From contig OW568887.1 in NCBI GenBank assembly GCA_938743325.2, positions 248,001 to 312,000 of the forward strand: a stretch of DNA of 64,000 nucleotides, given 5' to 3'. The notes under the pieces were generated by a model that did no database searches, had not been told where the DNA came from, and saw only the letters and a program-made list of their open reading frames with translations. The position numbers were made by a program, and so were the translations under genes. The DNA comes from Pycnococcus provasolii (Eukaryota; Chlorophyta; Pseudoscourfieldiophyceae; Pseudoscourfieldiales; Pycnococcaceae). Shown here piece after piece: positions 51,363 to 61,716 of this stretch. Numbering within the stretch: position 1 is the stretch's first letter; each line of letters opens with the position of its first letter.

Positions 51363-51788
51363 ATGCCGCAACTCCTCGACAAACGCGCGAAGGGATGGCT
51401 CCCACTTGTGCTCCTGCTGTGCTGTTCGACCCTGGGGATGGCCGAACACGAGTTCACGGGTAGGAGAGCGAGTGGCATTTATCTGGAGGGCAGAGAGCAG
51501 AGAGACGACACGGTGGTTCTCCACGGCTCGTACGGGAACTTAGACGTGCTGTTAACCACCGAGCAGGCTGGGGGTGCCCTGAGTTCTGCCGTGACATTCC
51601 AGGCACAAAATGTCATTGCGTTGGGTGAAGTGATCGTCAACGGCCAACCCCTCGGCCGGCGAGACATGTGCGCGCCCAAACCTCCGGCTTGCAACCCTCT
51701 ATTTGGCAAGTTACAGTTCGACGGACAAAATTTCATCTGCGCTTGTGAGGATGGATTCTCCGGAGGCGACTGCAGCGCCTCAGGGTGA
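51363..51788 (+). CDS. Small secreted protein with EGF-like C-terminus (141 aa)
   Basis: The ATG at 51363 is followed by a basic start and a hydrophobic core (GWLPLVLLLCCSTLGMA), a likely signal peptide cleaved near residue 27. The mature part ends with a cysteine pattern C-x5-C...C-x-C-x7-C (CAPKPPACNPLF..., FICACEDGFSGGDCS), typical of the end of an EGF-like module (C-x-C-x2-G-F-x-G-x2-C). It could be a secreted ligand or matrix protein, or the first exon of a longer gene, since the frame simply stops after Ala-Ser-Gly. It diverges from the OPR-RAP gene. Confidence 0.55.
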   Translation: MPQLLDKRAKGWLPLVLLLCCSTLGMAEHEFTGRRASGIYLEGREQRDDTVVLHGSYGNLDVLLTTEQAGGALSSAVTFQAQNVIALGEVIVNGQPLGRRDMCAPKPPACNPLFGKLQFDGQNFICACEDGFSGGDCSASG

Positions 51789-51930
51789 AGCGTCGGAGCG
51801 ACTGTTCTCGGAGATCCTGAAAGGTTGCTGGACTTTTGTATTGATGCAACAAGTCGTTACGTAAGCGAAGCTCTTCGACCACTTGTAAGATAGAATATAT
51901 CACTTATGCAGTACAGGTATCTTTTACACG

Positions 51931-52803
51931 TTATGATCGATTTCTACGTCCACCACCATGCTTGCGTTTCTTACGAGCGCGTCGTCTCAGCACCCACCCA
52001 AAAAGGCTAAATCTCTTCTCGTGACCCTTCGTCACTGCAGTCACCTCGTGGAGCCGTGGAACGGTAAATGCGACAAAGCGATTGAAAGCCGGTGGCAAAA
52101 CGACAGGTCTCGAATCAGCACGGTCCACGAGACAACCGCCGTCTTCGACGTGCCAATTTCCCTTTGCGAGGTGCAGGACGACAGCAACGCGGCGCTCGTA
52201 AGTCTCGCCATCTTCGTCGAGCGTCACTTCAGCCATATCATCGTGCGGCGCGATACCGTCGCCTTGTGAATACCGCGCAAGCTGCAAGCTGCACTTTGCT
52301 CCACCAGCGAGCTTTTCCACCGCGTCAAACAAAGGCGCGAGTTGTGGAGCATCCTCGCGCGCACACGCTGCGAAAGAGTGCACAAGGGTGTTGTCGTCGT
52401 CATCTCCCTTTGATGTGCACCACGCGCGCTCGGGCAGGGCTTTCAGCAGTGTGTGCACGGCCTCTGCAATCGCGGTCGGCATTGCGTTCGGAATAACGTG
52501 CATCTTCGAAGTTGTCCCCGACGCACACGCACGAACTGCGTTCTGAACGTCGTCGTGCGCCATTTCGCCGTCCCAAGCAGCCAGTTCTGAAGCCGCTCGT
52601 TTGACTTCGTCTGGCGACACTTGTGTAGTCCCCTTGGTTCCCTTTCGTTTCTGCATAGCCTTCTCACTCGTCTTTCTCTTTTGAGCGTACTGTTTTTCGT
52701 CGCCGGGCGAGTCTTCTTGCGTGGTGTCGAGTGACGCGCGCGCCATAGCGCGAGCCCACATCGACGCCTTCGTCATGGGGAGAGTGGAGATGGGAGGGCC
52801 CAT
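51931..52803 (-). CDS. 2-oxoglutarate/Fe(II)-dependent oxygenase (prolyl-hydroxylase-like) (290 aa)
   Basis: Starts at ATG 52803. A basic N-terminus (Lys/Arg-rich, residues 35-60) resembles a nuclear targeting region. The C-terminal half has the double-stranded beta-helix signature. SLQLARYSQGDGIAPHDD supplies the iron-binding H-x-D. VAVVLHLAKGNWHVEDGGCL is a core strand pair. NRFVAFTVPRLHEVTAV holds the distal His, and RFSLFGW the Arg that binds 2-oxoglutarate. The ending is strongly basic (RRRARKKRKHGGGRRNR). Members hydroxylate proteins, nucleic acids or small molecules; the substrate cannot be told here, although the basic tails suggest a nuclear or nucleolar protein. Confidence 0.8.
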   Translation of the reverse strand: MGPPISTLPMTKASMWARAMARASLDTTQEDSPGDEKQYAQKRKTSEKAMQKRKGTKGTTQVSPDEVKRAASELAAWDGEMAHDDVQNAVRACASGTTSKMHVIPNAMPTAIAEAVHTLLKALPERAWCTSKGDDDDNTLVHSFAACAREDAPQLAPLFDAVEKLAGGAKCSLQLARYSQGDGIAPHDDMAEVTLDEDGETYERRVAVVLHLAKGNWHVEDGGCLVDRADSRPVVLPPAFNRFVAFTVPRLHEVTAVTKGHEKRFSLFGWVLRRRARKKRKHGGGRRNRS

Positions 52804-53418
52804 TGGGGTTTGGGGAAGTGTGACACCTCAGCATCCTTGATTGGGGGTTTGGATTCCTTCCGCCCCAGCCAGGTGCCCCAGCCTAGTGGTTGAGGCCAGT
52901 TGTTCTGTTGTTGTATTTCTTCGAGGGACGGTTTTGTTCCCCTGCTGTGCCACTTGCGTGCGATGGCGCCTATGCACCCTCCCCTCCCCTTCCCGAACTC
53001 TCCCAAACGCTCGGACGGACCACTGGAGGGTGCACCATGCGCTTCCAACCATGTCTACGGCTCGAACCCAACCTCCGGCCAGGCACGGACTACGACACAC
53101 ACCTACGACACACACGACCACCACGCCAACACTACACCTTCCACGCCATCACAGACACCCTCAACAACTTCGTGCTCAGACTCAACGCCGTCGTCGTGGA
53201 CAACTTCAACAACAAACACTGCAACTGGACGCCACCTGTCACGGACAACCAACCTTACAGCGAACGAAGCAAGCAAGCACAGACTCGCAGCCTGATTTGC
53301 TCGCCCGACGTCGTGGAGTCGAGAGGCGAGAGTCGACTGAGCCTCCGAAGACGATGGGCTACTCACCCTAGGGCTGCTGCTGCTGTATGGAGCTAGAAGC
53401 AGTTGGGCGAGCCAGCGC
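52804..53418. other. Divergent intergenic region
   Basis: It has ACGACACACACC-type repeats near 53,090-53,115 and GGGGGTTTGGATTCC near 52,845. Overlapping open frames in all plus-strand phases reach 53,396, but none has a domain. They are Thr/Pro/Arg-rich translations of simple sequence, so none is called. Confidence 0.5.
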
Positions 53419-55515
53419 ATGCGACCGAACGAGTCGACGGAAGGGGGAATGGCTGCAGTATCGCGTGACGTTGTCGTCTCCAATGAAGACGGCAGGGCTC
53501 TGCGCCATGCGATGTCAGAACCACTGACTGCGCCGACGACGCGGGAGCAGCTCCCTCAGCTCGCTTCCGCGCCGTCGCCGCGAGGTGGTGGGGCCACCGA
53601 CGATAACGCGCTGCAGACATTTCTCGCGGACATATGCACCTGGGGTGGCGCGCAGGAGAGGTCGGCAGTTTCACGGGGGGGAAGGGGCACAGAGGTTCCT
53701 GCAAATACAGTCGTTCAAGAGGTGGACGACGAGCTGGACGACGCATGTTGGGCGGAGATGCTGGGAGAGCTGAACACGCCGTCGTCGCGTAAGGACGTCT
53801 CGGCAGCCAACGTGTTGATGCCGCGATCTAAGAGTCTACCAGTGTCCGCGCTGTCGCCGCGCGGTGGAGAGAACATGCGCTACGTCGAACCTTTGGAACC
53901 ATCTATACAATTCGCATTGGATGATGCTGCGACGCACGACTCTTTCCTGCTGAATGACGATTACGCTTTTGGTGATGCGGCAATGGTGCGGAGCTTCAGC
54001 ATGCCTATGCACAACCAAGGCATGTTCGCGATGAACGAAGATGCCTACGACTACACAGGAGGGATGATGGGACTGCCGCCTGATCGCATTCTGCCTCCCC
54101 CCCCGCCTCCAGAGTCGCCAAACTCACCGCGCCGCTTTGCACGAAGGCAGCGCAGGCCGAGGAAAGCGTCGGAGGCTTATGAAGCTTCCGCTTCGCGAGA
54201 AGACAGCAAAACGCCGCCACCACCGCCGCCACCGCCGCCGCCGCCGCCAATGCCACCGCCACCGCCGCCGCCGCCGCCGCCGCCACCACGCGATAGATCG
54301 TCGATTCCCACGCGTGCTCACGTGGGCGCACTATTTCACGATGTTGTCGCAGATGTTCCTATGCGCGCTTGGACGTTTAGCGAGGAGACGCAGAGTCGGT
54401 CAGGTGGGATGGCGTCCTACCTACGTGGGCCGAATCAGCAGCAGCAGCGTCGGCGTCGGCGTCGCGACTCGGAGGAGGGGCCAGTTGCAAATCAGGGTAA
54501 GCGATTTGACAAGGCGCTGGCTGCCGCGCGCGCCGCGGCGGTGAACATGACGCCTCGCGGTCATGCGAATCCTATGGCAATCGCCGCTGCCGCGGTAGCC
54601 GCGGACAACGCTGCGCCCGCCATCCCGGAAGGCGGAGGAGGGCAACCATCACGAGCACGCGCAAAGACCTCATCAAAACCATCGACGGCGACTAACCAGT
54701 TTCTGAAAACATTTCTCGATGGTGACACGGGTCTCGCGCCGTCCGTCACGCCGACGCCGACGCCGACCCCGACGCCGCCACTGCTTACGCCCGGCGTTCC
54801 TGAGGCCCAGCCTACGCACAGATACGTTGAAAAAGCAAGGAAGGTGCATCTCGGGGTCACGCCACCCATTGCCAAGAAGCGCGACGTAAATGCGCCGCTT
54901 AAGGGCGTATCGCGCCAGGCATGGAGCGTACACTTCAACGCATTTGTGGACATTCCGCGCGACTGGTCGCCACCTTCATCCCACGAGTATTCCGCAAAAG
55001 TGGTGGTAAATGCAAGCAAGGCGAGCGAGTCGGTCACGGGCAATGCAGAGAAGGGAGTTGGATCGACGCCGGCATCCCCGTGCAAGCGGCTGCATTTGGG
55101 ACTGTTCGACACGCCTCAGTCCGCCGCTCGCGCGCACGACGTCGCACTTCTGAAGTTGATGGAGCACGAGTCCTCTCTAGAGGCGGCTGCGGGCAGGAGT
55201 GGCACGAGCGCGAGCGCTGGGTCAGGAGGCACGGCAGGCGCCGAGCCTGACAGTGCACCACCCACCGAGCGTGCTGAACGCCACATCGAGCTCAACTATG
55301 ACCCCAAGGCGTACGAGAAAAGCATGTCGGAGCTGCGGCACGTAGGTTTCTCGAATTTCATCGAGGCACTGAAGCGCGAGTCTATTTTCGGGACGGATCA
55401 TCCGACAGTGATTGGGAAGCACACGCGCCTAGCTCCGCGAGATGCTGGACAGGCTGCCACATTTATTGACGACGAAAATGCCACCAACACCGCCCCGCCG
55501 ACTTTAACAGAATGA
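53419..55515 (+). CDS. AP2/ERF-like transcription factor with interrupted AP2 domain (698 aa)
   Basis: Starts at ATG 53419. The first 490 residues are mostly disordered, with acidic patches, poly-Pro runs (near residues 215-290) and a Thr-Pro repeat. From about residue 493 an AP2-like domain can be followed. LKGVSRQAWSVHFNAFV matches strand 1 (Y-R-G-V-x-x-x-x-W). An insertion of about 35 residues replaces strand 2. KRLHLGLFDTPQSAARAHDVALLKLM matches the L-G-x-F-x-T-x-x-x-A-A-R-A-x-D core and helix. After another spacer, HIELNYDPKAYEKSMSEL supplies the terminal L-N-F-like element. VGFSNFIEALKRES resembles the segment after AP2 in plant AINTEGUMENTA-type proteins. It is likely a DNA-binding regulator; the domain is divergent. 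Confidence 0.7.
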   Translation: MRPNESTEGGMAAVSRDVVVSNEDGRALRHAMSEPLTAPTTREQLPQLASAPSPRGGGATDDNALQTFLADICTWGGAQERSAVSRGGRGTEVPANTVVQEVDDELDDACWAEMLGELNTPSSRKDVSAANVLMPRSKSLPVSALSPRGGENMRYVEPLEPSIQFALDDAATHDSFLLNDDYAFGDAAMVRSFSMPMHNQGMFAMNEDAYDYTGGMMGLPPDRILPPPPPPESPNSPRRFARRQRRPRKASEAYEASASREDSKTPPPPPPPPPPPPMPPPPPPPPPPPPRDRSSIPTRAHVGALFHDVVADVPMRAWTFSEETQSRSGGMASYLRGPNQQQQRRRRRRDSEEGPVANQGKRFDKALAAARAAAVNMTPRGHANPMAIAAAAVAADNAAPAIPEGGGGQPSRARAKTSSKPSTATNQFLKTFLDGDTGLAPSVTPTPTPTPTPPLLTPGVPEAQPTHRYVEKARKVHLGVTPPIAKKRDVNAPLKGVSRQAWSVHFNAFVDIPRDWSPPSSHEYSAKVVVNASKASESVTGNAEKGVGSTPASPCKRLHLGLFDTPQSAARAHDVALLKLMEHESSLEAAAGRSGTSASAGSGGTAGAEPDSAPPTERAERHIELNYDPKAYEKSMSELRHVGFSNFIEALKRESIFGTDHPTVIGKHTRLAPRDAGQAATFIDDENATNTAPPTLTE

Positions 55516-55669
55516 CGTTATGGAACAACGATGAACGAGTTTATGGAGAAAGAGACAGGCAGAGTGAGAGAGAGAGAGAGAGAAGGAGAGAGAGGAGAGA
55601 GGAGAAGACAAGGAAAAGTTGCGATAACAGGATTCTTTACAGTACTATTAAAAATACTCCGCATTTGAT

Positions 55670-56707
55670 TCATCTACCGCCAATCCTCACTCGCACTTCC
55701 CCATCAACATCAAGAACATCAAAGCTGTGGCTTTTGCGCATCTTCTTCGCAAGTTTGTCACCAGACGGTGCTGCAGTTGGCGCAACCTTGAGCAGCCGTG
55801 CCTCGAGCCAGTCGATACGAACGCCCTTGCCAGCCGCGTGACCCTTTTTGCTCGATGTGAGAATGTCCAAAGCTGCGCGTCGCCACTTATCCTGTGATGA
55901 TGACATCGTCGACGCCGACGTCGACGTTGGCTCGGCATCTTTGCTGCTACGTTTTCGCTTGTTGCACCGCGTGACATCGCCTTTGTCGTCATTGTCGTCG
56001 TCGAATCGCATCTTCTGCCCAGCGTACTCTTTCGCCTTCAGCTCGCCTGCACCACTCTCACCACCGCCACGGCCGAGTCCGCCTCTCCCTGCTCCTCGCC
56101 CACGCGCGTGTGCGGCGGTGTTTGCTGCCAGCTTTTCCTGGTCTTCCTCCGTAAAGCCTCTGCTTCTCCTCTTCTTTGGGCGCTTCAGCCCATCACGTTT
56201 CAGCGACAACAGACCCGCGAACGCAAAGATGCGCTCGCCCCACCAACCAGTCGGTGGACCTTTCACCTCCAGCTGCTCCTGTTCGTCATTGTCGTCGTCG
56301 TCAATTTCGTCGTCGTCGTCGTCGTCACCGCTCGTGCTTGCATCCTCTTGCGACTCTGACCTCCTCGCGTCGCCATCGAGTCTGTGCTCCGCGTTTCCGA
56401 CACGGATGGCGCGCGCCGCCTGCTCAAATGCGTTCTCCCACCACTTGTCCTTCCAATCGTAGGCGGCATCGGCACCTACACCGACGTTATCTTCTCTTTT
56501 CTTCACCTTGATGGCACTCGCCCTCCCTTGCCCGTTCTTTCCGAGGCCTTCGCCCTCGCGCCAACCCAACGAGGACATGAGGCGCGCCCCGAACGTCTCC
56601 CCGTGAGGTGGAATTTTCGTTTCCGTAGCATCGGCAGGCTCACTTAGTTTTTGTTTAGATATGTTGACGGGTATGCTTCCGTGCACGTGCGTGGGCGGCA
56701 GCTTCAT
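55670..56707 (-). CDS. GPATCH4: G-patch protein, GPATCH4-like (345 aa)
   Basis: The start is at ATG 56707 (MKLPPTHVHGS). A G-patch lies at about residues 40-75 (FGARLMSSLGWREGEGLGKNGQGRASAIKVKKREDNVGVG). It is followed by KDKWWENAFEQAARAI, which matches the W-W-x-x-x-F-x-x-A-A stretch of GPATCH4. Later come an acidic run (DDDDDDEIDDDDND), PPTGWWGERIFAFAGLL, and a Lys/Arg-rich SRGFTEEDQEKL segment. G-patch proteins activate DEAH-box RNA helicases; GPATCH4 relatives act in the nucleolus in ribosomal and small nuclear RNA processing. The C-terminal DWLEARLLKVAP segment is not assigned. It is convergent with the AP2-like gene (154 bp between stops) and divergent from UQCC1. Confidence 0.8.
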   Translation of the reverse strand: MKLPPTHVHGSIPVNISKQKLSEPADATETKIPPHGETFGARLMSSLGWREGEGLGKNGQGRASAIKVKKREDNVGVGADAAYDWKDKWWENAFEQAARAIRVGNAEHRLDGDARRSESQEDASTSGDDDDDDEIDDDDNDEQEQLEVKGPPTGWWGERIFAFAGLLSLKRDGLKRPKKRRSRGFTEEDQEKLAANTAAHARGRGAGRGGLGRGGGESGAGELKAKEYAGQKMRFDDDNDDKGDVTRCNKRKRSSKDAEPTSTSASTMSSSQDKWRRAALDILTSSKKGHAAGKGVRIDWLEARLLKVAPTAAPSGDKLAKKMRKSHSFDVLDVDGEVRVRIGGR

Positions 56708-57006
56708 CGGGCAAGCCAGCGTCAAGTGGCGGGCGAGAAGGGCGAGAAGGGGAGGTCGGCCCTGGGGAAGGATGGGACGATGGCGGCGGTGCGGCAGGGG
56801 GGGGAGGGAACGAACGAGGCCAGAGGTCGAGTTCGGGGTTGGTATTCGGGGTTTGAATTCCGCCTCTGCCCAGTAGGTCTGCCCAGTGCCCGACAGGTGT
56901 GCCCGTCCATCTTGTCCTGGCGTCCCCCTCTGTGCGCCACAACTTCTGATCGTTCGCCCATCACCTTCCCTTCCGCTCCCTTCCCTTGTGTCTCACCAGG
57001 CCCGGC

Positions 57007-58026
57007 ATGGAGGCGCGCGCACTCCTCCTCCTATCGCGCACGCTAGCACAAAACAACCTATACGCACAGCAGGGGCACGCGCGAACAATAGCCGCATACG
57101 CATATGCCGTCGGTCAAGTGCCGTGTGCGTGCCAGCACGCACGGGGTCGTGACTCACTGCAATCAGGCGGGCGGGGAGGGAAAACAACACCCGCACCTGC
57201 AGCACATAGCAGCGCACTCACACACGGAGCGTCCGTGAGAGCCAGGAGTGCCGCGCTGATCGCATGGCAAGGCACCAACGCGCGAAGCTACGCCACGAGC
57301 GCGACCGCGACGGAGGAGACGACGGAGGAGAAGCAAGCCACGTCGACGCAGCAAACACCTAACCGGGCAAAGATGTTCCGCGCTAAGCCCGTGTCTCTTG
57401 CCACGCAAACGGAACCGTGGCCTATGCTGCGCCCAGACGCGGAGAGCACGTGGTGGCGGCGTGCACTTCTCTTCGTTGGAGGGTACTACACGTCAGAAGG
57501 TCAGCGCATGCGCGCCGCAAGATCTCTCTTTCGCTCCGCGCTCGCGCAGGCGGAGGAACAAACGCTCGCTGATGCCGTCGGTGCCGACCTGGAGCGCTTC
57601 TACGAGCGGTATATGATGACTTCGCTTCATATCTGGATGCTCCTACGAAGACTGCAGAAGGAGGGCGACGATGGCAAGAAGGTTGGGCAGGAGTTGTACG
57701 ACCTCTTCACGCACCACGTGGAGAAGGATGTGTACAACGAGGGCGTACAGGTGCGCGTCTCCAAGTGGCTCGCCGAAATCGAGAAGACGTTCTACGGAAG
57801 CTGTCTCGCGTATGACAAAGCACTTCGCGACGAAGCGACAGCAGACGCGGAGCTAGACAGGGCGCTCGCGCGCAATGTTTTCGGTGCCGAAGAGGAGGGC
57901 GGAGCAGGCTGGGGGAAATCTGCGCAGCATCTCACACGATACGTGCGACGCGAGTTGGCGTGTCTCGAGAAAACGCCCACGGAGGCCATCATGAAGGGTT
58001 GGATTCTCTTCTCGTCCGTGAAGTAA
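57007..58026 (+). CDS. CBP3: Ubiquinol-cytochrome c chaperone, UQCC1/CBP3 family (339 aa)
   Basis: The start is at ATG 57007. The first 100 residues are Ala/Arg/Ser/Thr-rich with few acidic residues, a mitochondrial presequence. The conserved chaperone region follows: LHIWMLLRRLQKEGDDGKKVGQELYDLFTHHVEKDVYNEGV, VSKWLAEIEKTFYGSCLAYDKAL, and SAQHLTRYVRRELACLEKTP. CBP3 binds the mitochondrial ribosome exit and newly made cytochrome b and is needed for complex III assembly. The insertion DAELDRALARNVFGAEEEGG matches the region where family members differ. It shares about 300 bp of leader with the divergent GPATCH4-like gene and is convergent with the GBF-like bZIP (225 bp apart). Confidence 0.9.
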   Translation: MEARALLLLSRTLAQNNLYAQQGHARTIAAYAYAVGQVPCACQHARGRDSLQSGGRGGKTTPAPAAHSSALTHGASVRARSAALIAWQGTNARSYATSATATEETTEEKQATSTQQTPNRAKMFRAKPVSLATQTEPWPMLRPDAESTWWRRALLFVGGYYTSEGQRMRAARSLFRSALAQAEEQTLADAVGADLERFYERYMMTSLHIWMLLRRLQKEGDDGKKVGQELYDLFTHHVEKDVYNEGVQVRVSKWLAEIEKTFYGSCLAYDKALRDEATADAELDRALARNVFGAEEEGGAGWGKSAQHLTRYVRRELACLEKTPTEAIMKGWILFSSVK

Positions 58027-58250
58027 GAACGAAAATCTTTTGTAATCACAAGTCAGTAAAATTGTGCCCAGCATCGACCATTTTTTACAGAGCATACTAA
58101 AAAGAAAACACAAAAAAACACACACACAAAAGAAAAAGAAACAAGAATAAAAAAACAGAGAGTTGGCACGCATCATGCACATTCCTTATAATGATGCAGT
58201 AGTGGTGAGAGTTGCGGCAGTATGTTGCAGCGTCCGCACGATAGCGGCCC

Positions 58251-58366
58251 TCATGAAGGCCCGTGACCGTTGTCTTGTGCCGAATCGTCATCTTGCGCGT
58301 TCGCCTCACCCTCCTCGTCATCATTGTCGTCGTCGTCGCCGTCGTCGTCGTCGTCGTCAAGGTCGT

Positions 58367-58397
<31 letters not shown>

Positions 58398-59366
58398 AGC
58401 ATCATCGCTGCCACCTTTAATTGATGGGGACTTCTTCTCGACGTTGCCATCGTCGACATCCATCGACTTCAGCGACTGGCGACTTCGTGAATTCACGGGC
58501 ACCGAGCCTAGTCCTGCCGCCGCCGCCGCAGCAGCAGCCGTCGCGAGCGCGACGGCTGCTGCGCCACTGTCCCCAGAGACGAGTTGTGCGTTTGCCTGTT
58601 GCAAAGCGTGGCACTTCTCACGAAGGTCGTTCACCTCCCTGCGTAGCCTATCATTTTCATCCGCAAGGTCGTCAACGCGACCACCAAGCTCCTCGCACTC
58701 AGCCTGCTTGCGCAGGCGGCTACGTCTTGCACTTTCTCGGTTGCTCTGCTTGCGCCGCTGGCGTTTCAACTCGCGCTCATCCTGTATCGACGCTAGGTCG
58801 ACGCCGCTACTACCGCCGTGCGGTAAGCCAAGAGCGTTGCTCTCTGTGCCCGGTGCTGCATCCTTCGCCGGCGTTCCTTCCCTCATAGGTTGAGCCTTCG
58901 CCGAAGGTTCGGCCGCGTCCGCGCTCGATCGCCCCGCAGCAGCGCTCTGCTGCTGCGCGAGCGCAACGAGCGCCGCCGGGTTTGGCGGCGCTACCGCGGT
59001 GTTGTAAAGTTGTGGTGGTAAGCCCGGGGCACTCAACCCGTGACCTGCGGCGGCATAGTGAGCCAATAAGGCTTGTTGCGCGGATGCTGATGCGGCCGCA
59101 GCAGCGTACTGGTTGTTTGCATATTGCAAGCCGGCGGCAATCTGCGCGTTGTATGTTGCCTGCATGATAGCCGCCGCTGCCGCCGCCTGGTTATTGTATG
59201 CCAAGCCATCCGGCTGTGGCTGGCCTGCCACCATGCCACCGTCGTTCAGACCAGACGCGTTGCTCGTCGCGCCCGCGTTTGGGCTGGGTGTGTCACGGTG
59301 GTGCACCGCGTCTGCGCTTCCCTCGTCAGGGGCACGGGCCACTTTAGATGCCGATTGGGACGCCAT
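58251..59366 (-). CDS. GBF-like (group G) bZIP transcription factor (371 aa)
   Basis: Starts at ATG 59366. The N-terminal half is Ala/Asn/Gln-rich ([18 protein letters not shown]). The basic region and zipper at about residues 194-250 read [26 protein letters not shown], then Leu heptads. This is the near-exact sequence of plant G-box binding factors, which bind CACGTG as dimers. A poly-Ala segment follows, then an Asp-rich run (more than 20 acidic residues with few interruptions, encoded by GAC repeats). The typical proline-rich N-terminal domain of land-plant GBFs is not obvious. It likely regulates light- or stress-responsive genes by homology. It is divergent from UFL1 and convergent with CBP3. 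Confidence 0.9.
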
Positions 59367-60331
59367 ACAGCATGCAGTTGCAGCGACACCGCAGGGGGGC
59401 GATGGTTGGTTGGTTGGTCCAGGTCCGCTCCCGTCTCAGGCGAATAAAGGCCGTGCCCTGCACCCAACCTTACACCTAGTGCGGGTGCTTGCCGCACGCG
59501 CACGTCGTCGAGCGTGAGTGCGAGGGTCGTGAGGCACACGCGATTGCCGTCGCCGGCGCGTGCCCGTTTGCGTTTAGGTGACTGGCGTGCAGTCGTTTGG
59601 TGTGCGGCGTGGGGCTCGTCCGTTCTCGTCCGTTCTTTTTCCGGGGGTATTTCTGCTCCAGTCTGGATCCACACGCACGGCCACTAAAGTTCCCGTGGGA
59701 CGGGCGCGAGCAGCGGCGCGGCGAGAACCGGCGTCGCACGCGCGAGCCCGAGGTGCGGGGGGGAGGAGCGGGCGCGCAAACGGGGCGGCACAACGCAGAC
59801 GGGGCGATTTCTGCAATTATGACCAGAGTTCAAGTCGAGAGCATTCCCGTCATGTGAATGGCGCGGTGCAACAACACGTGATTTTACGGTGCATTTGCAG
59901 ATTAATTGTCAGGTTTGATCCCGCGTTTCTTGCATCGTTTTGCGCCTGATGCGTGCGATCTTTCAACGCGTTCACCTTGCCCTTGGCCCTTGCACCGGCC
60001 ACCGGGCGCGTGATGCGTGTGATGTGTGATAGTGGGCATTCCTTGCCCATGGCGGAGGCCGGAGGGGCGGGGAGCCCACTCGACGCACGCCAAAGCAGTC
60101 ACACTCGTCACTCGCTGGGGTAGGAAGGAGTGCGCCCATGGGAGACCACCCGCAGCCTCTACCAGCCATTCGTTAGGTGCCAAGGCCCCGATATTCTTTC
60201 TATTCGACCCAAGCGGGAAACCCAACCCCGAACTCGAACTCAATCCAGGGAAACCCGAACGAGATATCATAGGGGTTTGATTCCGTTTCCGTCGTCCCCC
60301 TGCGCCGCCGGTTAACCTGTTTTGCTGCGCC
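59367..60331. other. Divergent intergenic region between GBF-like bZIP and UFL1
   Basis: Nearly 1 kb without a supported gene. It contains CGGGGGGGAGGAGCGGGCGCG near 59,757 and ACCCAACCCCGAACTCGAACTC near 60,220. Frames on both strands are Arg/Pro/Ala-rich translations without domains. Confidence 0.5.
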
Positions 60332-61684
60332 ATGTCGGACCTCGCTTCGTTGCTGAGCGAGCTCGCCGCCGTCCAGTCCGTGAAGTCCAAAATAAGGCTG
60401 AGTGAAAGGAACGTCGTCGACGTCGTCGCCAAACTCAAGGAACTCAACTACATAGACGGAACGTCCCTGCTTACCACCAACCTGCACGGCGTGCGCGCGT
60501 TCGTCACCAAACAGTGCCTCAAACGAGAAATCGTCGACATGCTTTCAGGAGACGTGTTCAACGGACGATGCTCGATGATTGCGCTCGCGGGTGCACTCGG
60601 CGTTGAACTTGTGCATATCGAAGAGCAGTCGCGCGCGCTTACGCAGGAGGGAACGATAATGATGGTCGCTGGTGACATGATCTCAGATCGGTACTTCGAA
60701 ACGGCGGCGGAGGAGGTGGCGGACGAGCTCAACGAGGCGGGCAGGCTTGGAGTCGCGGAGATAGCCAAAAGGCTCGGTCTTCCAGCGGACGTTGTTGCTA
60801 AGCACGTTACACCGCGTGTTGCCGACGCCACGCATTCAACGGCGCGCATCGTCGTTGAGGGAGGCACGCTGTACACTGACGCGCACGCAAAGCGCGTCGA
60901 TGCCGCGCTCAGGGGCGCGTTGCGCGCCGCCGTCGCGCCGGTGGAAGTCATGGAACTCGCCAAGGCGAGCAGAGTCGTCGATAAGTCTGCGTCCGACGCC
61001 GAGCGCGCTCTCGTCGCCGCCGCCGCTCAGCGTGCCGTAAACGAGAGGTGGGCGAACGGTTCGCTAAAGGGTGGAGGGCGTTGGGCACCCGACCTCTTCG
61101 AAGCGGCGCGAGAAGACGGTGCAAAAGCTTTGTTTGCCGCTGCGGGAGCTGCCTGCTACGAAGATGTGAAAAGACTTGGGGCACCTGATCCCGCAGCCCT
61201 GCTCGCTACTCTCTTCCCAAACGCCACCGCATACGAGCACTGCCGAGTAGGTGCGACCGCCGTGGACGTCTACGATGCGAGCGTCACTGCCGCACTCAGG
61301 GCTGATGGCGCCGTCGACGCTGCAATGCACCTCCCGAATGGAATTCACGCCCTGGACGCCGGTGCGGTTTTGCTCAACACGACGGTGGCCAAGTCTTCCG
61401 TAAAGGAGGGCGCTCTCGTAGGAGTGGGCGCGGAAGGAACGTGTATCGTAAGCAAGGAACTCGTGGACGCATGCACCGCGACAGTGGTCGCACTTGCACA
61501 GCGACTTGCGCGCGAGCAGCTTGAGGCAGCAGCCGCAGCGGTATCTGCCGATGCGACTTCGGGAAAGCCCGCGGAAACTGGCGCGAAATCGTCTGCATCC
61601 AAGTCGGCAGCCAAAAAGATCGAGCAGGATGATGATGATGATTGGAACGTTGGTCCTAAGAAAGGTAAGGGCAAGAAAGGAAAA

Positions 61685-61716
<32 letters not shown>

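Noticed and set aside
52841-53396. Overlapping plus-strand frames before the AP2-like gene
   Set aside because: All three phases stay open over simple-sequence DNA, so openness is not evidence of coding; no domain or credible start.
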